Positions 11,662 through 23,900 of a DNA stretch of 64,000 nucleotides are shown here, one piece after another; within the stretch, counting starts at the first letter, position 1; every line of letters starts with the position of its first letter. Below the pieces are notes generated by a model. That model ran no database searches, was not told where the DNA came from, and worked only from the letters and a program-made list of their open reading frames with translations. Position numbers and translations under genes: made by a program. This DNA comes from Paracentrotus lividus (taxonomy: Eukaryota; Echinodermata; Echinoidea; Camarodonta; Echinidae): the NCBI GenBank assembly GCA_940671915.1, contig CALNVZ010003429.1, positions 22,511,690 to 22,575,689 on the forward strand, read 5' to 3'.

Positions 11662-11829
11662 GGCTCATATTCTAAACTGATGACTGAGTTTGTACGAGTT
11701 GCAAGTTCGTGCAAAGCTATTTTGCGATACTTTTGTCTGATGCATCATTCGAGATCAGACAAAATCGCACAATAGCTTCGCATGAACTTGCAACTCATAC
11801 AAACTTAGTCTTCAGTTTAGAATATGGAC
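11662..11829. mobile_element. Hairpin MITE, family H copy 1
   Basis: Nearly the whole element folds back. CATATTCTAAACTGA and TTGCAAGTTCGTGCAAAGCT at the left are mirrored by AGCTTCGCATGAACTTGCAA and TTCAGTTTAGAATATG at the right. It is about 168 bp. A second copy with the same layout is at 53408-53576. Confidence 0.75.
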
Positions 11830-12057
11830 CATTGTGTTCACTTTAGTATAACAGGTTTTGATATGGCAAAGTAATCCACTTTGTCCCAATCCCCTCATTA
11901 AAACTGGTGTGAATGGTGATTAAAATGGTATTTTTTTCCATAACACTCTATAAAACAATATACAAACTAGAATTCTTCATTGCACAATCAAATTTGGACT
12001 GTGTAATGAACTCCCAATTTGATTATGTAATAAAGAATTCTACTTCATCTATTGAAC

Positions 12058-12290
12058 AGTTCCATGGCAATTGTTCCGGTGACAATTGCTCTGCTGCAAA
12101 TTCCATACACTAATCGAATGACCAACTTAAACACTGGACTTAACACTATACTCTACCCTATACCTAACCCTAAACCTACCATAAAACCCTATCGCAACCC
12201 TGACCATAGCCCTACATCTTAGACGAAATAAAGCCCGGAGCAATTGTTGCAGGAACAAATGTCGTGTCACCCTATTGAATTATACAAATC
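12058..12290. repeat. GCAATTGTTCC repeat enclosing telomere-like CCTAACCCTAAA
   Basis: GGCAATTGTTCCGG and GACAATTGCTCTG at the left are echoed by GGAGCAATTGTTGCAGG at the right. Between them is a C/A-rich stretch with CCTATACCTAACCCTAAACC, like degenerate interstitial CCCTAA telomeric repeats. A related GAGCAATTGCC..AGAGCAAATGTTG motif occurs at 3561-3590. Confidence 0.45.
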
Positions 12291-13334
12291 AGATGAACTA
12301 CATTCAATGCATTAAGTTGATTCATATTCATGTAATGTTGTAACATAGTGACATATGTATGTTGTAATTGTATATGTTGATAAATGTGTCCATATTTTAT
12401 AGAAACTTGTATAATGTATACATTCAAGGTACATAATGTATTACCAAGAAAAAAATGAAAAGAATAAAATATAAGAAAACAATGAAGTTAAGACAATCAT
12501 ATTTGTTTTTTCTAGAGTTTTAATTTCGTGATAATTCTAAGAAACTCAATATATAAGAAAATCTATACTTCATGTATGTATAAAAATTGAGTACTGAATG
12601 AATCAGTATTAAATATTCACAACAATTCCAAATTTATATTTTGAACTAAGAAATAGTCATATTGGCCACACTCTCAAATTTCATAATCTTTCACTTAATA
12701 TGTGAGGAGAAAAAGATCTGTAATAGGCATGACAAAATGATGTCCATTACATTAAAAATGTGACAATTTTGTCTTCTATCTAAAGGCATTGTATAATTGG
12801 CTCTGGGTGTCATAAATAGAAAAATATGCCTGGTAAACTGTATACCATATGCTTTGGGACCATTACATTTTTTAGATGTTTTTAGCAAAAGGGTTTTGAG
12901 CAAAACATCATAGAAGGGGGTGTTTTTTGCCCGACTTCTTTGTGGAGATGAAATTGATTTGTCAAAATTGAAATTGCATGCATATGAATTATCTGGGAAA
13001 TTGACAATTTTGCCTTTAATTTTTGCTCACTCATGCTTGACTACATGTAGACAAATCAATCTCATTTCCAAACATAAGTTAGTATGAACACACCATCCAA
13101 AGTAATTTGCCCTAAACCCAAATGTACAAATTACAAATGTATTTGTAATTACAAAGTTCTGTCATTTTGATTATTAAAGGTGGTTCTTACTTTTTGGTGT
13201 TTTTTTACCAGTATGAAATACAGGCCATCTTGATAAGATGGTCTTTAAAAGCAAAAATAAATTATGAGGAGCTTCATGTACCCTTTAGACTTCACATAGT
13301 TACATTCAAGCAAACAAAATCAAAAACAAAAACA

Positions 13335-13520
13335 TGATAGCTCAATCGGTTAGAGGGCCCGTAAAAAGGTAGCCTTTCTTGCTTTCTTGAACGGGAGGTC
13401 GTCAGTTCGAAACCCGGCCGAGTCATACCAAAAGGAGCTTGGGGGTAATAATAACATCATGCAGGGCCCGCTGGGAGAACAGTTGTCAGAACTGAAGTGG
13501 CTACCCTGGGTAAATAAAAC
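13335..13520 (+). mobile_element. tRNA-derived SINE, copy 1
   Basis: A pol III A-box-like TAGCTCAATCGGTTAGAG and a B-box-like GTCAGTTCGAAACCC give a tRNA-related head with extra sequence between the boxes. This is followed by GTCATACCAAAAGGAG and a non-tRNA body ending in ATTATT repeats. The SINE at 50131-50350 shares the GTCATACCAAAAG junction. It is not a functional tRNA gene. Confidence 0.65.
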
Positions 13521-13559
13521 GATATTATTATATTATTATTATTATTATTCATTTACAAC

Positions 13560-15994
13560 TGAAAGCTTTTGTAAAACCATTTTGTAATCCTTACTGCAAA
13601 AAAGCTGTTGATAACTTTCCGAAAAACTTTCAATTGTGAACACTCTTTCAGTATGGAAACCTAAAAAGAGAATTTACATGTAAAATGTGTTCAATTCATG
13701 TTAAAACAAAATGATTTTTATAAAATATTAGACTATAGCATAATACATTGCTACACGTAGTAAAATCATGGTACTTGTTAGTGGCTACATGACTTGTACA
13801 CTTAACAGGGCAATATAATACTTTGTAAATACACTATAAATGGCATTTAATGCAACAAATTTCTTCTGGCACCAATTTAATATGATTACAATACAAATCA
13901 CATTTATACAGCAAATGTAACAATCAAAAAGAAATCATTCTCATTTTTAATCATTCATAACATTTCTAGATTTATTTTTACAAGCAAATTTTCAAATTGA
14001 GAGTTTTTAACAGAGACTTATACACAGGGGCATATACATGTATATCTGGTAGTCAGTACAAAATAAACTTCATGTAGAATTCAGTACTGTTTTATTGCAG
14101 TGTTGGAGGAGATTATTACTCTCCTTACAAAATACAACGGGATAAAGATAAATATACTGATATGTATTTCAAGTGTCATTTCCATTCTGTAAAATGCTCT
14201 GAATGAAGGCTGATGAATTAATTGGAATAGTAATTCAGTAAACTGGCATACAAGGGTTGGAATAACATACATTTTCAAGGAAGAAGTGGCCTTGAGCCGA
14301 AGAGAATGGCACAAGGTTAACTCAAATGTCGGTCCAATAAAATGATAAGCATGTCATATCTTTCTCAAATCGAGCAGTAGCATTATATCAACTTTACTCC
14401 CTGGACTACGAATAGTGTCATGAAAAAGATAATTTTTCATCATCTTGTCACGACAGATAAGACTTTAGTGTCTTAAATTTGTCTCAAATTTCTTTTTGAG
14501 CCATCCTCTCATACCATAATGAGGTATCAAATGAGTGGGAAGTAAAACATGCATTAAATTATGCATTTCACCATCAAAATACATTTAGCTAAAGCAACAC
14601 TTATATTTGCTGGTATCATTAACTCTTTGAGAGGATATACAATTGTACTTTAATATATTTCTCATTTTGGATATCTTTGAATGCTGAATTCAATTTCACC
14701 TCAATAAGGAAACTTTTTAGCGGTGTCATTTTAATATCAGCGTCATAAAATTTGCTGGTACCAGTAACTATCGATCGGATGCTGGAATTTTTTTCCCCTC
14801 AGTTGGCACAAAAGTACAAAAAGCATGTGCATACATTATTATATTGCTCTTAGAATAAGAACACAGTATAAATGTACATGTACTTCAATGTTATTGATCT
14901 AAGATTCAAAGTAGGCTTAGCTTTAGTTCACCAACATACTGTGCACTAATTGCCATTATTTGTATTGCATTTTAGATGTAGTTTTGAGACAAAAACAAAT
15001 TAGTAGAATTCAATGTACCAAAATTATGTGACCCAATTGATAAAAATACATGTACTATAACATTTTGAATCACAGTAAATGAACATAAACTAGGTGTTGA
15101 AATTAGACTAATTACTGAAAATCTATAATTCATTTCCAGAGTCAATAATACCATTTTCAAAGTTTGTCAGTTTCCTTTTACCAAAATTCAAATAATTACA
15201 CGTATAAGCATCTGTGCTATACAGGAATAATACTACCAGTATGTATGGTACACTTAATATGAAAATAAACAAAGATTTAGAATCTCTTTCACTGATGCAT
15301 GCTTTAAAGCAAAGAAATCATTTGGTAAACAAAAATTGAAAATGTATGAAAATAGAAGAAGCCAAAATAAAAAAAAGGGTTCTTAAAACCCACAGCAGGA
15401 AACATCTACTTTCAGTGAAATTTTGGCATTATATTTTATTCTACAATGCTATGAATGACACATTTAATAGCAAAACATCATTGGCAAATTTGTCGATGAA
15501 CACTCCCATGAAAAAAAAATTGTATAAACAATAAATTAATAACTTTCTAATTCTGTAACAAGAGAGGGCAAGCAAAGCATTCCTAAATTATGAATTTTTA
15601 AAATAATAATCTTGACAGTATTTCTAAACTTGAAATTTCAAGATTATCTTGAATGCATTTCTTAATTATGAATTCTTTTTAAGATAATCTAGAATTTTGA
15701 CCTGTTAAGGAAAAGTCAGAGCAAAACAAATGGAAATAATTTGAGCATGATGGCATTCTAAAACCAGACTGATCTGCACTTTGATATATTTTAACACTGG
15801 CAATCATGGAAAATAAGTTATCTCAAAATCGAACAAAAACAAACTGAATGTCCAAAAGTACAAAATATATGATTAACGACGTTTAATGTCACAATCCTAG
15901 GATGCAAATCAGGAGTGAAACTGGGTCTGTCATATTGTAGGCTAAGACAGAGTGCTGATACCATATACCATATGTAGCAAAAAGATACACAGAT
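13560..15994. other. Intergenic AT-rich stretch, no gene recognised
   Basis: Both strands contain only short ORFs without domain-like composition or consistent splice signals. The stretch is AT-rich with scattered ACATGTA words. I see no repeat with clear ends here. Confidence 0.6.
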
Positions 15995-16000
15995 GTACTA

Positions 16001-17496
16001 CATACCTGCCAACTGTCCCGATTTTCCCGGGACAGTCCCGATTTTTGACATTAAAACCACCCAAAAATCGGGACGTCCCGATTTTCTGCATTTCCAGAAA
16101 AAAAAAAAAAAAACCCCCCATTGAAACGACTAAAACAAGTCTATACCGTCGAATGTTGAAACTGCTAATAAACAAGTCTAATCGACATCGGCAAAACGTA
16201 ATGCCTTTTACATGTGGTAGAGTGTATGCATGTACAGTTTGTGTGTGTACTGATTTCTAGTGTAGTACGCAGTGCGCGCAGCGGATAGATCGAGCGAGCA
16301 TGCACTGCACTGTGCATTGACAATCGTGTATCGCGCGATGTGTAACGTACGTGCATTGCATTGCATGCGCATGCAACTTCAATTCAGTTGCAATTTGTCG
16401 TACACATGTACTATGCATGCACGTACGTATCGGCGGGAAGCAAGCTTTTCATTGCGTGGAGCTTTTAATCGATAACAAGGAATTATACATCATCATGGAC
16501 AAGGAAGGCAAAATAGTCAAACTTAAAACTTCAAAGAGGCTTTGCATCTACAAAGACAGCTACAGCACAGAATATCCGTGTTTTACCAAATCAAGAAAGG
16601 GCATCAATCATGCCTTCTGTCGCATTTGCAGAACGGATGTTAGCATTGCGCACGGTGGACGAAACGATCTTGAAGTACATATCAGCACTGCCAAGCATAA
16701 AACCAATGAGAAAAACGAGCCGTCGTCATCACAGAAATTAAAAGCTTTCTTCAATAAAAAGGATTCAAAGGAAGACTTTAGTGTCATTAATGCTGAAACC
16801 AAATTCTGTGGATTTATTGTGGAGCATAATTTGGCCATCGCGGTTGCTGATCACAGTGGACCACTTTTCCGGGAAATGTTCTGAGATTCTCAAATCGCAA
16901 AGAAGTATGCATGCTCAAGAACCAAAACAAAACACATAATCGAATGTCTTGCTGACACTGACAGTGATGAGCTTGCAGACAAGCTCAGAAAGCAACCATT
17001 CAGCCTGGCGACTGACGGAAGTACAGATATGGACAGTATAAAACTATAAGTATAAAAGGAGCGTACCAGCATGAACACTGATACTTTGAACAGCTTACTT
17101 GCTCACAAACTAGCAATGCAATCAAAGAGAGCAACTTGCTATGAAATGAAGTATCCTCAATCCCTCCTTAAGAAAGCAAAGCAAGCAACCTACAAAGCTC
17201 TTACAGCTAATCAGCAGTAGTGAGGTGATTAAAATTGTACATGTATTCACTAAATGCCAAATTCCCATTTTTTTTTTAAATTAAACAATATTACATTTTG
17301 TCTGTGTGTTCTCTTCATGGAGAGCCAATTTGAATGTCACATATTACATATTTTTGTGTTAATTTAACCCCCCAAATGGCCCTTGTAATTGTAAAAGTCT
17401 CTGCCAGTCTCTGGACCCCGCCAGGGGCCTAGGCGGCCCCCTGGACCCCCGGCCTGAGTTGTCCCTATTTCCAAAATTCAAATGTTGGCAGGTATG
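16001..17496 (+). mobile_element. hAT-like DNA transposon, internally deleted and decayed
   Basis: Perfect 13-bp terminal inverted repeats CATACCTGCCAAC (16001-16013) and GTTGGCAGGTATG (17484-17496) are flanked by GTACTA at 15995-16000 and 17497-17502. Subterminal sequence carries repeated TCCCGATTTT/CGGGAC palindromes. The interior holds a broken transposase. The ends plus an N-terminal zinc finger and an ATDGSTD motif fit the hAT superfamily, whose target duplication is normally 8 bp. The 6-bp repeat may be an 8-bp one (GTACTACA/GTACTATA) if the right end is shifted. Confidence 0.75.
16495..17219 (+). pseudogene. hAT-like transposase remnant
   Basis: The reading frame from ATG 16495 begins MDKEGKIVKLKTSKRL and includes a BED-like zinc-finger pattern CRIC...DLEVHISTAKHK. 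It runs to an in-frame TGA at 16882-16884, then continues in the same frame (SQIAKKYACSRT ... PFSLATDGSTDMDS) to TAA at 17047. ATDGSTD resembles the segment with the first catalytic Asp of hAT enzymes. A separate frame (about 17057-17219) reads ERTSMNTDTLNSLLAHKLAM and LKKAKQATYKALTANQQ, resembling a transposase C-terminus. The catalytic middle is missing, so it cannot be active. Confidence 0.65.
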
Positions 17497-17727
17497 GTAC
17501 TATATCTCACCAGTGCTGTATGCTTTGTACATGGGTGATCCGGTGACTCAAAATCACCAATAAATCTCCAGAATTAGTTTTGTTCTGAAAATAGGGATTC
17601 CAAGCTTTCAAATGATATGAAAAACTTGCACTATACTCAGTTACAACCAAGTTAGATTTCAAGTAAGAAAAAGCTATTGATGATAGCCAATACGGAACAC
17701 CTGCTTCTCCTGTCATTTGCTCTTTGA

Positions 17728-17733
17728 TTCTTT
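17728..17733 (-). promoter_or_regulatory. Possible PREB poly(A) signal
   Basis: TTTATT on + (AATAAA on minus) lies about 255 bp after the PREB stop codon, in a region without other features. Inference only. Confidence 0.35.
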
Positions 17734-17987
17734 ATTGGAAGTTTTGGGGCAATTGGCACACAACATGAGACACTGCCATGTACATCGAAGAGCGAAGGAT
17801 GGCATATAACTATGTAGGGCATCGTCGTCCTGAACAATTGCTCAGGGTGTCAAGATCACAGCAGTTGCAAAAATAGTCCTTGCCTTCAAGACAGGTACTT
17901 AAAATTTCCTTCGAAAATGATAAAGCGATAGAGATGATTCCTGAGGATACGTCAACGTATCTTAAAGTGTTTGTAGATCATTGTCTT

Positions 17988-20900
17988 TTAGAAGTCCATT
18001 CCAAAGTAAGCGAACAGCGTAAAGAGGAGCATTATGATGATGAAGACTCCAAGAAACAACAGGATTGATGGATAATCACCTGCAAGAGAGACAAGAAATA
18101 AGGATTAATAAAGTGGTTTCACTATAGTAATGATGATGAAGATGATGATGATGATGATGATGATGAAAATGATGATAGTGGTGGTGATGATGATTCTGAT
18201 GATGATGGTGATGATGATTGTGATGATGATGGTGATGATGAAGATGGTGGTAACAATGATAATGGTGGTGGTGGTGATGATCCTGATGATAATAATGATG
18301 ATGATGGTAATGATGGTGGTGATGATTATGATGATAATGATGGTAATAATGATGACAATGATGATAGTGGTGCTGATGATGATGGTGATGATAATGATAA
18401 TGATGATGATGATGATGACGATGGTGATGGTGATGATGATGATGATGATGACGATGGTGATGGTGATGATGATGATGATGATGACAATGGTGATGGTGAT
18501 GATAATGATGATGGTGATGGTGATGATAATGATAATGATGATGATGATGATGATGCTGATGATAATGGTAAAGATGATGATCAGAATAATAAAGAGAATA
18601 TGAGAAAGGCGATGATGAAAATCAAACAAGTAATCAGTACCTGGTCTGCTAACAGAAATAAGTCCAATCTTCTTATCAGCTGACAGACTGAGGATGGCTG
18701 CGTCTTTATCTCCGAGAACTCTCCGTGAATTCCTTGTTATTGGAATGAATGAGAGACCTGTGATGAAGATACTGTGTGCGTTGTCCACCCATTTCACCTT
18801 CTGCAAATTTTAGATGATAATAGATCAGAAATTTCTCACATTAAAAGCGATGTTGAGTTCGGTTATGTACATATTCTAACGGAGACTTGGTAGATTGTAA
18901 AAAGGTACATGTATTTCCATAAATTATTTGTCATTGAATGAGAGACCGGTGATGAAGATGCTGTGTGCAATATCCATATATTTTACTTTCTGAATTTTCA
19001 GTTAAAGAACACGAACATTTTCTCATAAAATTTGAAAAATTGAAATTTAATAATATTTCTCCATAATAAAAAAAATATATACATGTATATATTATTGATC
19101 CAGACAGTTAATGAGCAATAAAAAAAATGGTAAAAGAAGAGTTCATATAGTAAAAGAGCTGAAAATTCCTCCGATTAAAAAGAGATAATGAGTCCAGACA
19201 CTAAAAATACAGAAAACTTCTTAAATTAAAAACAAAAGACTGAGAGTATTCTGTGAAACAAATACACAAGAGTGCAGATGAACTGATTAAACCAATAGTA
19301 CAGGAGTCACGGCGGGGAATAGGGCAAACACCAAAACAAGAAGGTATTCCTTAGAGTATACTGGTCATAAGGCTGTATTGTGACGGTTCTAAGATGATTC
19401 TACCCCGATTTTCAAGTGTCTACCCAGTATTTTACCTTTCATCAAATGACACAATATTATCACCTCTATATTAGGGCTAATTACTGTACATATGAGTACG
19501 ATAAGGAATAAATACACAGAATAATTTTATTACCTTGAGGCTGAATGTGACATAAATTCCTACTCCTCCTGACATAGTACCAACACCAACATAGTACCCA
19601 CTGTGACTGTAAGAACACAACATGAAAAACAGAAATTTAATAATAGCCATCATATATCACAATATAATATTCAAAATAATTATTCTTCTTTATGTTTTGT
19701 TGATACTGCATTGGATCACCTCAATGAGGCTATAGACATGGCCATTCATGCAATCGTTGCTGCTATTTGCTTCTTTTAATTTGCATGTTTTTTGGTTAGA
19801 TGTTTCTTAAATGTAGCTAGATCAGATGCATTTTTAGAGTTAGGAAGAAGAGACTTCCAATCTTCAATTGGGATATTTATAACAATCCTTATTTCCTCTA
19901 ATTAATCTCTAATCTTTTGCTATGATCACAAATGCATGAATCTCTATAGTTTGGAGTTTGCAAGATTCGTAGATGGAGGTTACTTTCTTGCGGCTTTCTT
20001 ACGACGTTGGTATGATTGTCTTACAATGGGGGTGGGGGGGGGGGGGGTTCATACAAAGACAAGACCAATCGACCAATCTTCAAAATTATGAATGGTCTGT
20101 GAACAGTAGTTTCTAAGAAGTTCCCCTTAATAAAAATGGTCTCACCTGACTGCGAGTACTTATAATATGCCAACACCTGTACATGGTGTCCTATCTATGG
20201 TAAATTTGTGACTGTTCTATTTTGAAATATAGGAGGGTTGAACAAGTCAGTAACACCCCTTCATAATAATGGACTTACCTAACTGCTAGTGCTGATAGTA
20301 TGTCATCTCCTGTGCATACTGTTTTATCTATGGTGAACTTGTGACTATTCCATTTTGAAAGATAGGAGGGTTGCCTGCCTTTCTTCTGTATGTGAGGGGT
20401 GTGAGTTGTGAACATTGCGGAGTTGCTGACGTCACCGTCCAGGAAAGCATATCTACAAACAGATGGAGATGCTATGAAATCATTCCAATGCACAGAAAAT
20501 ATCAAGAGATTTTTATGAAAATAGAACAACCAGTTTCAAGGAGGCTGCTGATCTCTGCATCAGAACAATGCAGAAACCAGTTTGCACTTGTGAACCATAG
20601 GAGATAATGAGTAGGTTTTGTTATACAATTATGATGACAATTGAGCTATTTTAATTTTGAACTAGAAAATGAATTTGAAATTGAATTTCAACTCCTTTAA
20701 TAATGAGATGCTCAGGACCAAGCCATTTATCTCAATGTATCAAAATTTTTCATTTCATTTCATTTATTGTTTAACCATCATCAAAAATACAATATACAAA
20801 ATACAAACTAAGTGATAACAACATATTTACAACAACAAAAAAATACAATGATGGATGGTTTGGTGACCCCGGATAAAGCAGAGCTTATAAAAAGGGGCCA

Positions 20901-23900
20901 CCAAATTACATTACACATAATCAAATAACATATTAAATTTAATTGAATTAAATTAAATAAAATTAAACATTTTAGTTAAACAATACTGCAGCAGACAAAA
21001 AAGAGGGGGGGGGGGAAATATTGTTATTGTTATGTATGCAAAAGCATGTGCACATGTTTGAAATTTTAACCAGGAAGGAGAAGTTGCCTTGTTACATGTA
21101 TTACAAGAGCTATGACTGTACTATGAAAACTTGAGCTACACCAAAAAACATCAATAACCATGAAAAGATTTGACGCACTGTCATGACAAATGGAACTTAC
21201 CTACAGGATCCGAATCTGTAGTTCTTATGATCTGGACATTCTTCCCATTCTAATTCACACATTTTAGTTCCGTCTTTTGTGTTCCACACATATGCCTTCT
21301 GGTCGCGGGATATTGTTATAAGCTGGTTAAGAGGCAAATAAAAGCATATTTCAAAAGACTTTTGCGTAGATGGGGGGTAATTGGAAACCAAAATTTTGCT
21401 TACCAACATTACAACATAGTCAGGGTGACATTCACTCATGAAAAAAATCTACGAACTGGCTTGGGTCCAGGGGGCAGCCTATGTTGGCTGGCAAGGGCAA
21501 AATCATAGGACCTACCCTTTCCTTTGTTTGTATGTGCACATTTGAAGCTGTAAGGTGATGTTTGAAAATCAAGTGTTCCCCCCCCCTCCCCCAAATGAAT
21601 TAATAAATATTTTTGTTAAATTTGAATAAATAGAAATAAATCAGAATGTCATCCCTGCTGTTTTAGCGGATTTTTCTGTCTCAATATGCAAAAAGATGTA
21701 ATAATGAAATGTATAGAAGAGAAATATAACTTTAAAATCACTATCACTATCACTTTTTAAATTTGTATACCCTATCTAAATTGTGGCAATAGATATCAAA
21801 ATATATCATACCAATCATGCCAGGATGTTTATGGACTAAAAAAAGGACCAAACACAACTGGCTTGACTGCCTTCCATGGAAGAGGGCAAAATGCAATTGA
21901 GGTACAGAATCATAAATGAATCCCATGGAAGGGGTAATAATGCCATGTAAAGTAATTTGCTTGGATACTGAAATGTACAAGTACTACAAAATTACATTAC
22001 AATTACACAAAACACTTATTAACTAAATCATGTTGCTCACCTTATTACCCAGTGGACTGATGATGACATCTTCAATATCTTTGGAATGTGCTTCAATATC
22101 ATAAACTTTCTCTATTGTGGGATACTGCAAAGTAAAAGGGAAAATACAAAAAATTTAATATTTTTTTTTTACATTTCTGGAGATTTTATTATGTGCGGTA
22201 TGGCATTATTTTCTTTATACACAGATTAAACCATGCATGTTTAAGGCTACAATTTAATAAAATGTGGCATATGATTTTTTTTTAAATATTAAAACTGGAT
22301 AAAAAAAGTTGGCTCAACCATTATGTAAGCAACAGTTCATTCCATTTATAATTTAAAGCGTTCAGGACCAAGCCAATGTCCTTGATAAAATATAAACTAG
22401 ACACAGAAGTCTTGAACATGCTACCTTGTATCTTGTAGAAATAATCCCAAAAGCAGCTCGCTTGGGAAGCTAAACTGGGATGTCAAGACAGCAGTGGGCT
22501 GTAGGCCTATTATTGTTGCAAATTTGAGTTGTAGTTTCAATTGAATGTACAATGAGACAGACCTACTTCTTCATTACATTTCATAGATGGATTTAAATCA
22601 ATTTTTTTTCCAAATTGGTTGGTACATACCGTCCACATTCGCAAGTGACCGTCCACTCCTCCTGTAACAAAGTACATTCCATTCGGAGAGAAACAAACGC
22701 AATTCTGGCTCGATTCGTTCGGGCTGAAGTCTGTCTGCACGGATGAAAGACGCTTGACATCAAATCTGACCAACTGTCGACCTGATGGAGGCCCCGATTT
22801 CTTCTTGCCATTTGTCTCAGAGGGCTTCTTCTTTCTCTTCCGCACAGTGACTACAGAGGGAAAAAATAATGGTTACTCATTTGTGAATCAATTTTTTTTG
22901 TTGCACAATATTTTGGTGCACACAACATTCAGGGAATGAAATGCTATTAGTACCCAGAAGTTTCTGTTAGTTCTCAAGGTGCGGATCTAGCTCCTGCTCT
23001 GACAAAGCATTATATAGGCCCAATTGTCTGGAAACAATATCCACTCTATTATGGTTGTGCACAACGTTGATGCTGGATCCGCTACTGTGATCTATCCTGA
23101 ATTGATTCTGGTATATTAGGTACCTTCCCAAAAGATACAGCCGCGGCCCGCTGCGTGAACGCCGCACAGCGGGCTTTTAGGCAGGATATACCGTTCCCCT
23201 ATTATTCTTCCATTGACTTAATTGGAGGGGATTAGTATATCCTGTATAAAGCGCCGCCGCAGTGCGGCGTTCACACAGCAGGCCGTGGCTGTATGTTTTG
23301 GGAAGGTACCTTACTCTCTTTCTTCCTCTTCCTTTTATTTTCTGTCTTTCTCCTCTTCATCCCTTCCATGACAAATCAAAGACAAAATAATAATTATTTT
23401 GAAAAAATAAATAATGATAAAAATATGATTCCCTTGTAATCAATTTCTACCTCTTTAATTTCCTTTCTTTTCTTTTTTTCTCCTCCTCTTTACTCCCTTC
23501 ATTGATTGGCGAAAAAAGAATTGAAATTCCTTTATCCTCACTTTCATGGTCTCTACTTTTTGCCTTTTCTTTTTCGTCTTCCCGCCCAACAGTGATTGGT
23601 TGAAAACTTGATTGTTAATCATTTTCTCCATCTTTACTCTCATCTCTTCTTCTTCTCCTCATTAAATGATTTGAATTTTGTTTTCATACCTTCTTCTTTG
23701 CCCTCCATTTCTTTCTCCTCCTCTTTTTCATCCCTTCCCATTGTCTGAGGGATGAGTGATTCCACCATCTTAATGATCTGGTACATCTGACATCTTTCAT
23801 CTCTCCCGGCCGCCATTAAATATTCTTTGCCATCATACCTGTGGAAAAAGCACAGAAACTAACACAATAATAACATTGATACAACTACTAATAATACATC

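Noticed and set aside
16165-16356. Short ORFs around the ACGTGCATTGCATGCGC region
   Set aside because: Inside the hAT-like element leader; no homology, and palindromic TGCATGCA words create open frames by chance.
18105-18806. A 233-codon minus frame fusing PREB exon 9 to an Ile/Thr-rich membrane-like tail
   Set aside because: The tail is translated GAT microsatellite. Exon 9 has a donor at 18640 and exon 10 (18079-17988) supplies the expected anchor in phase.
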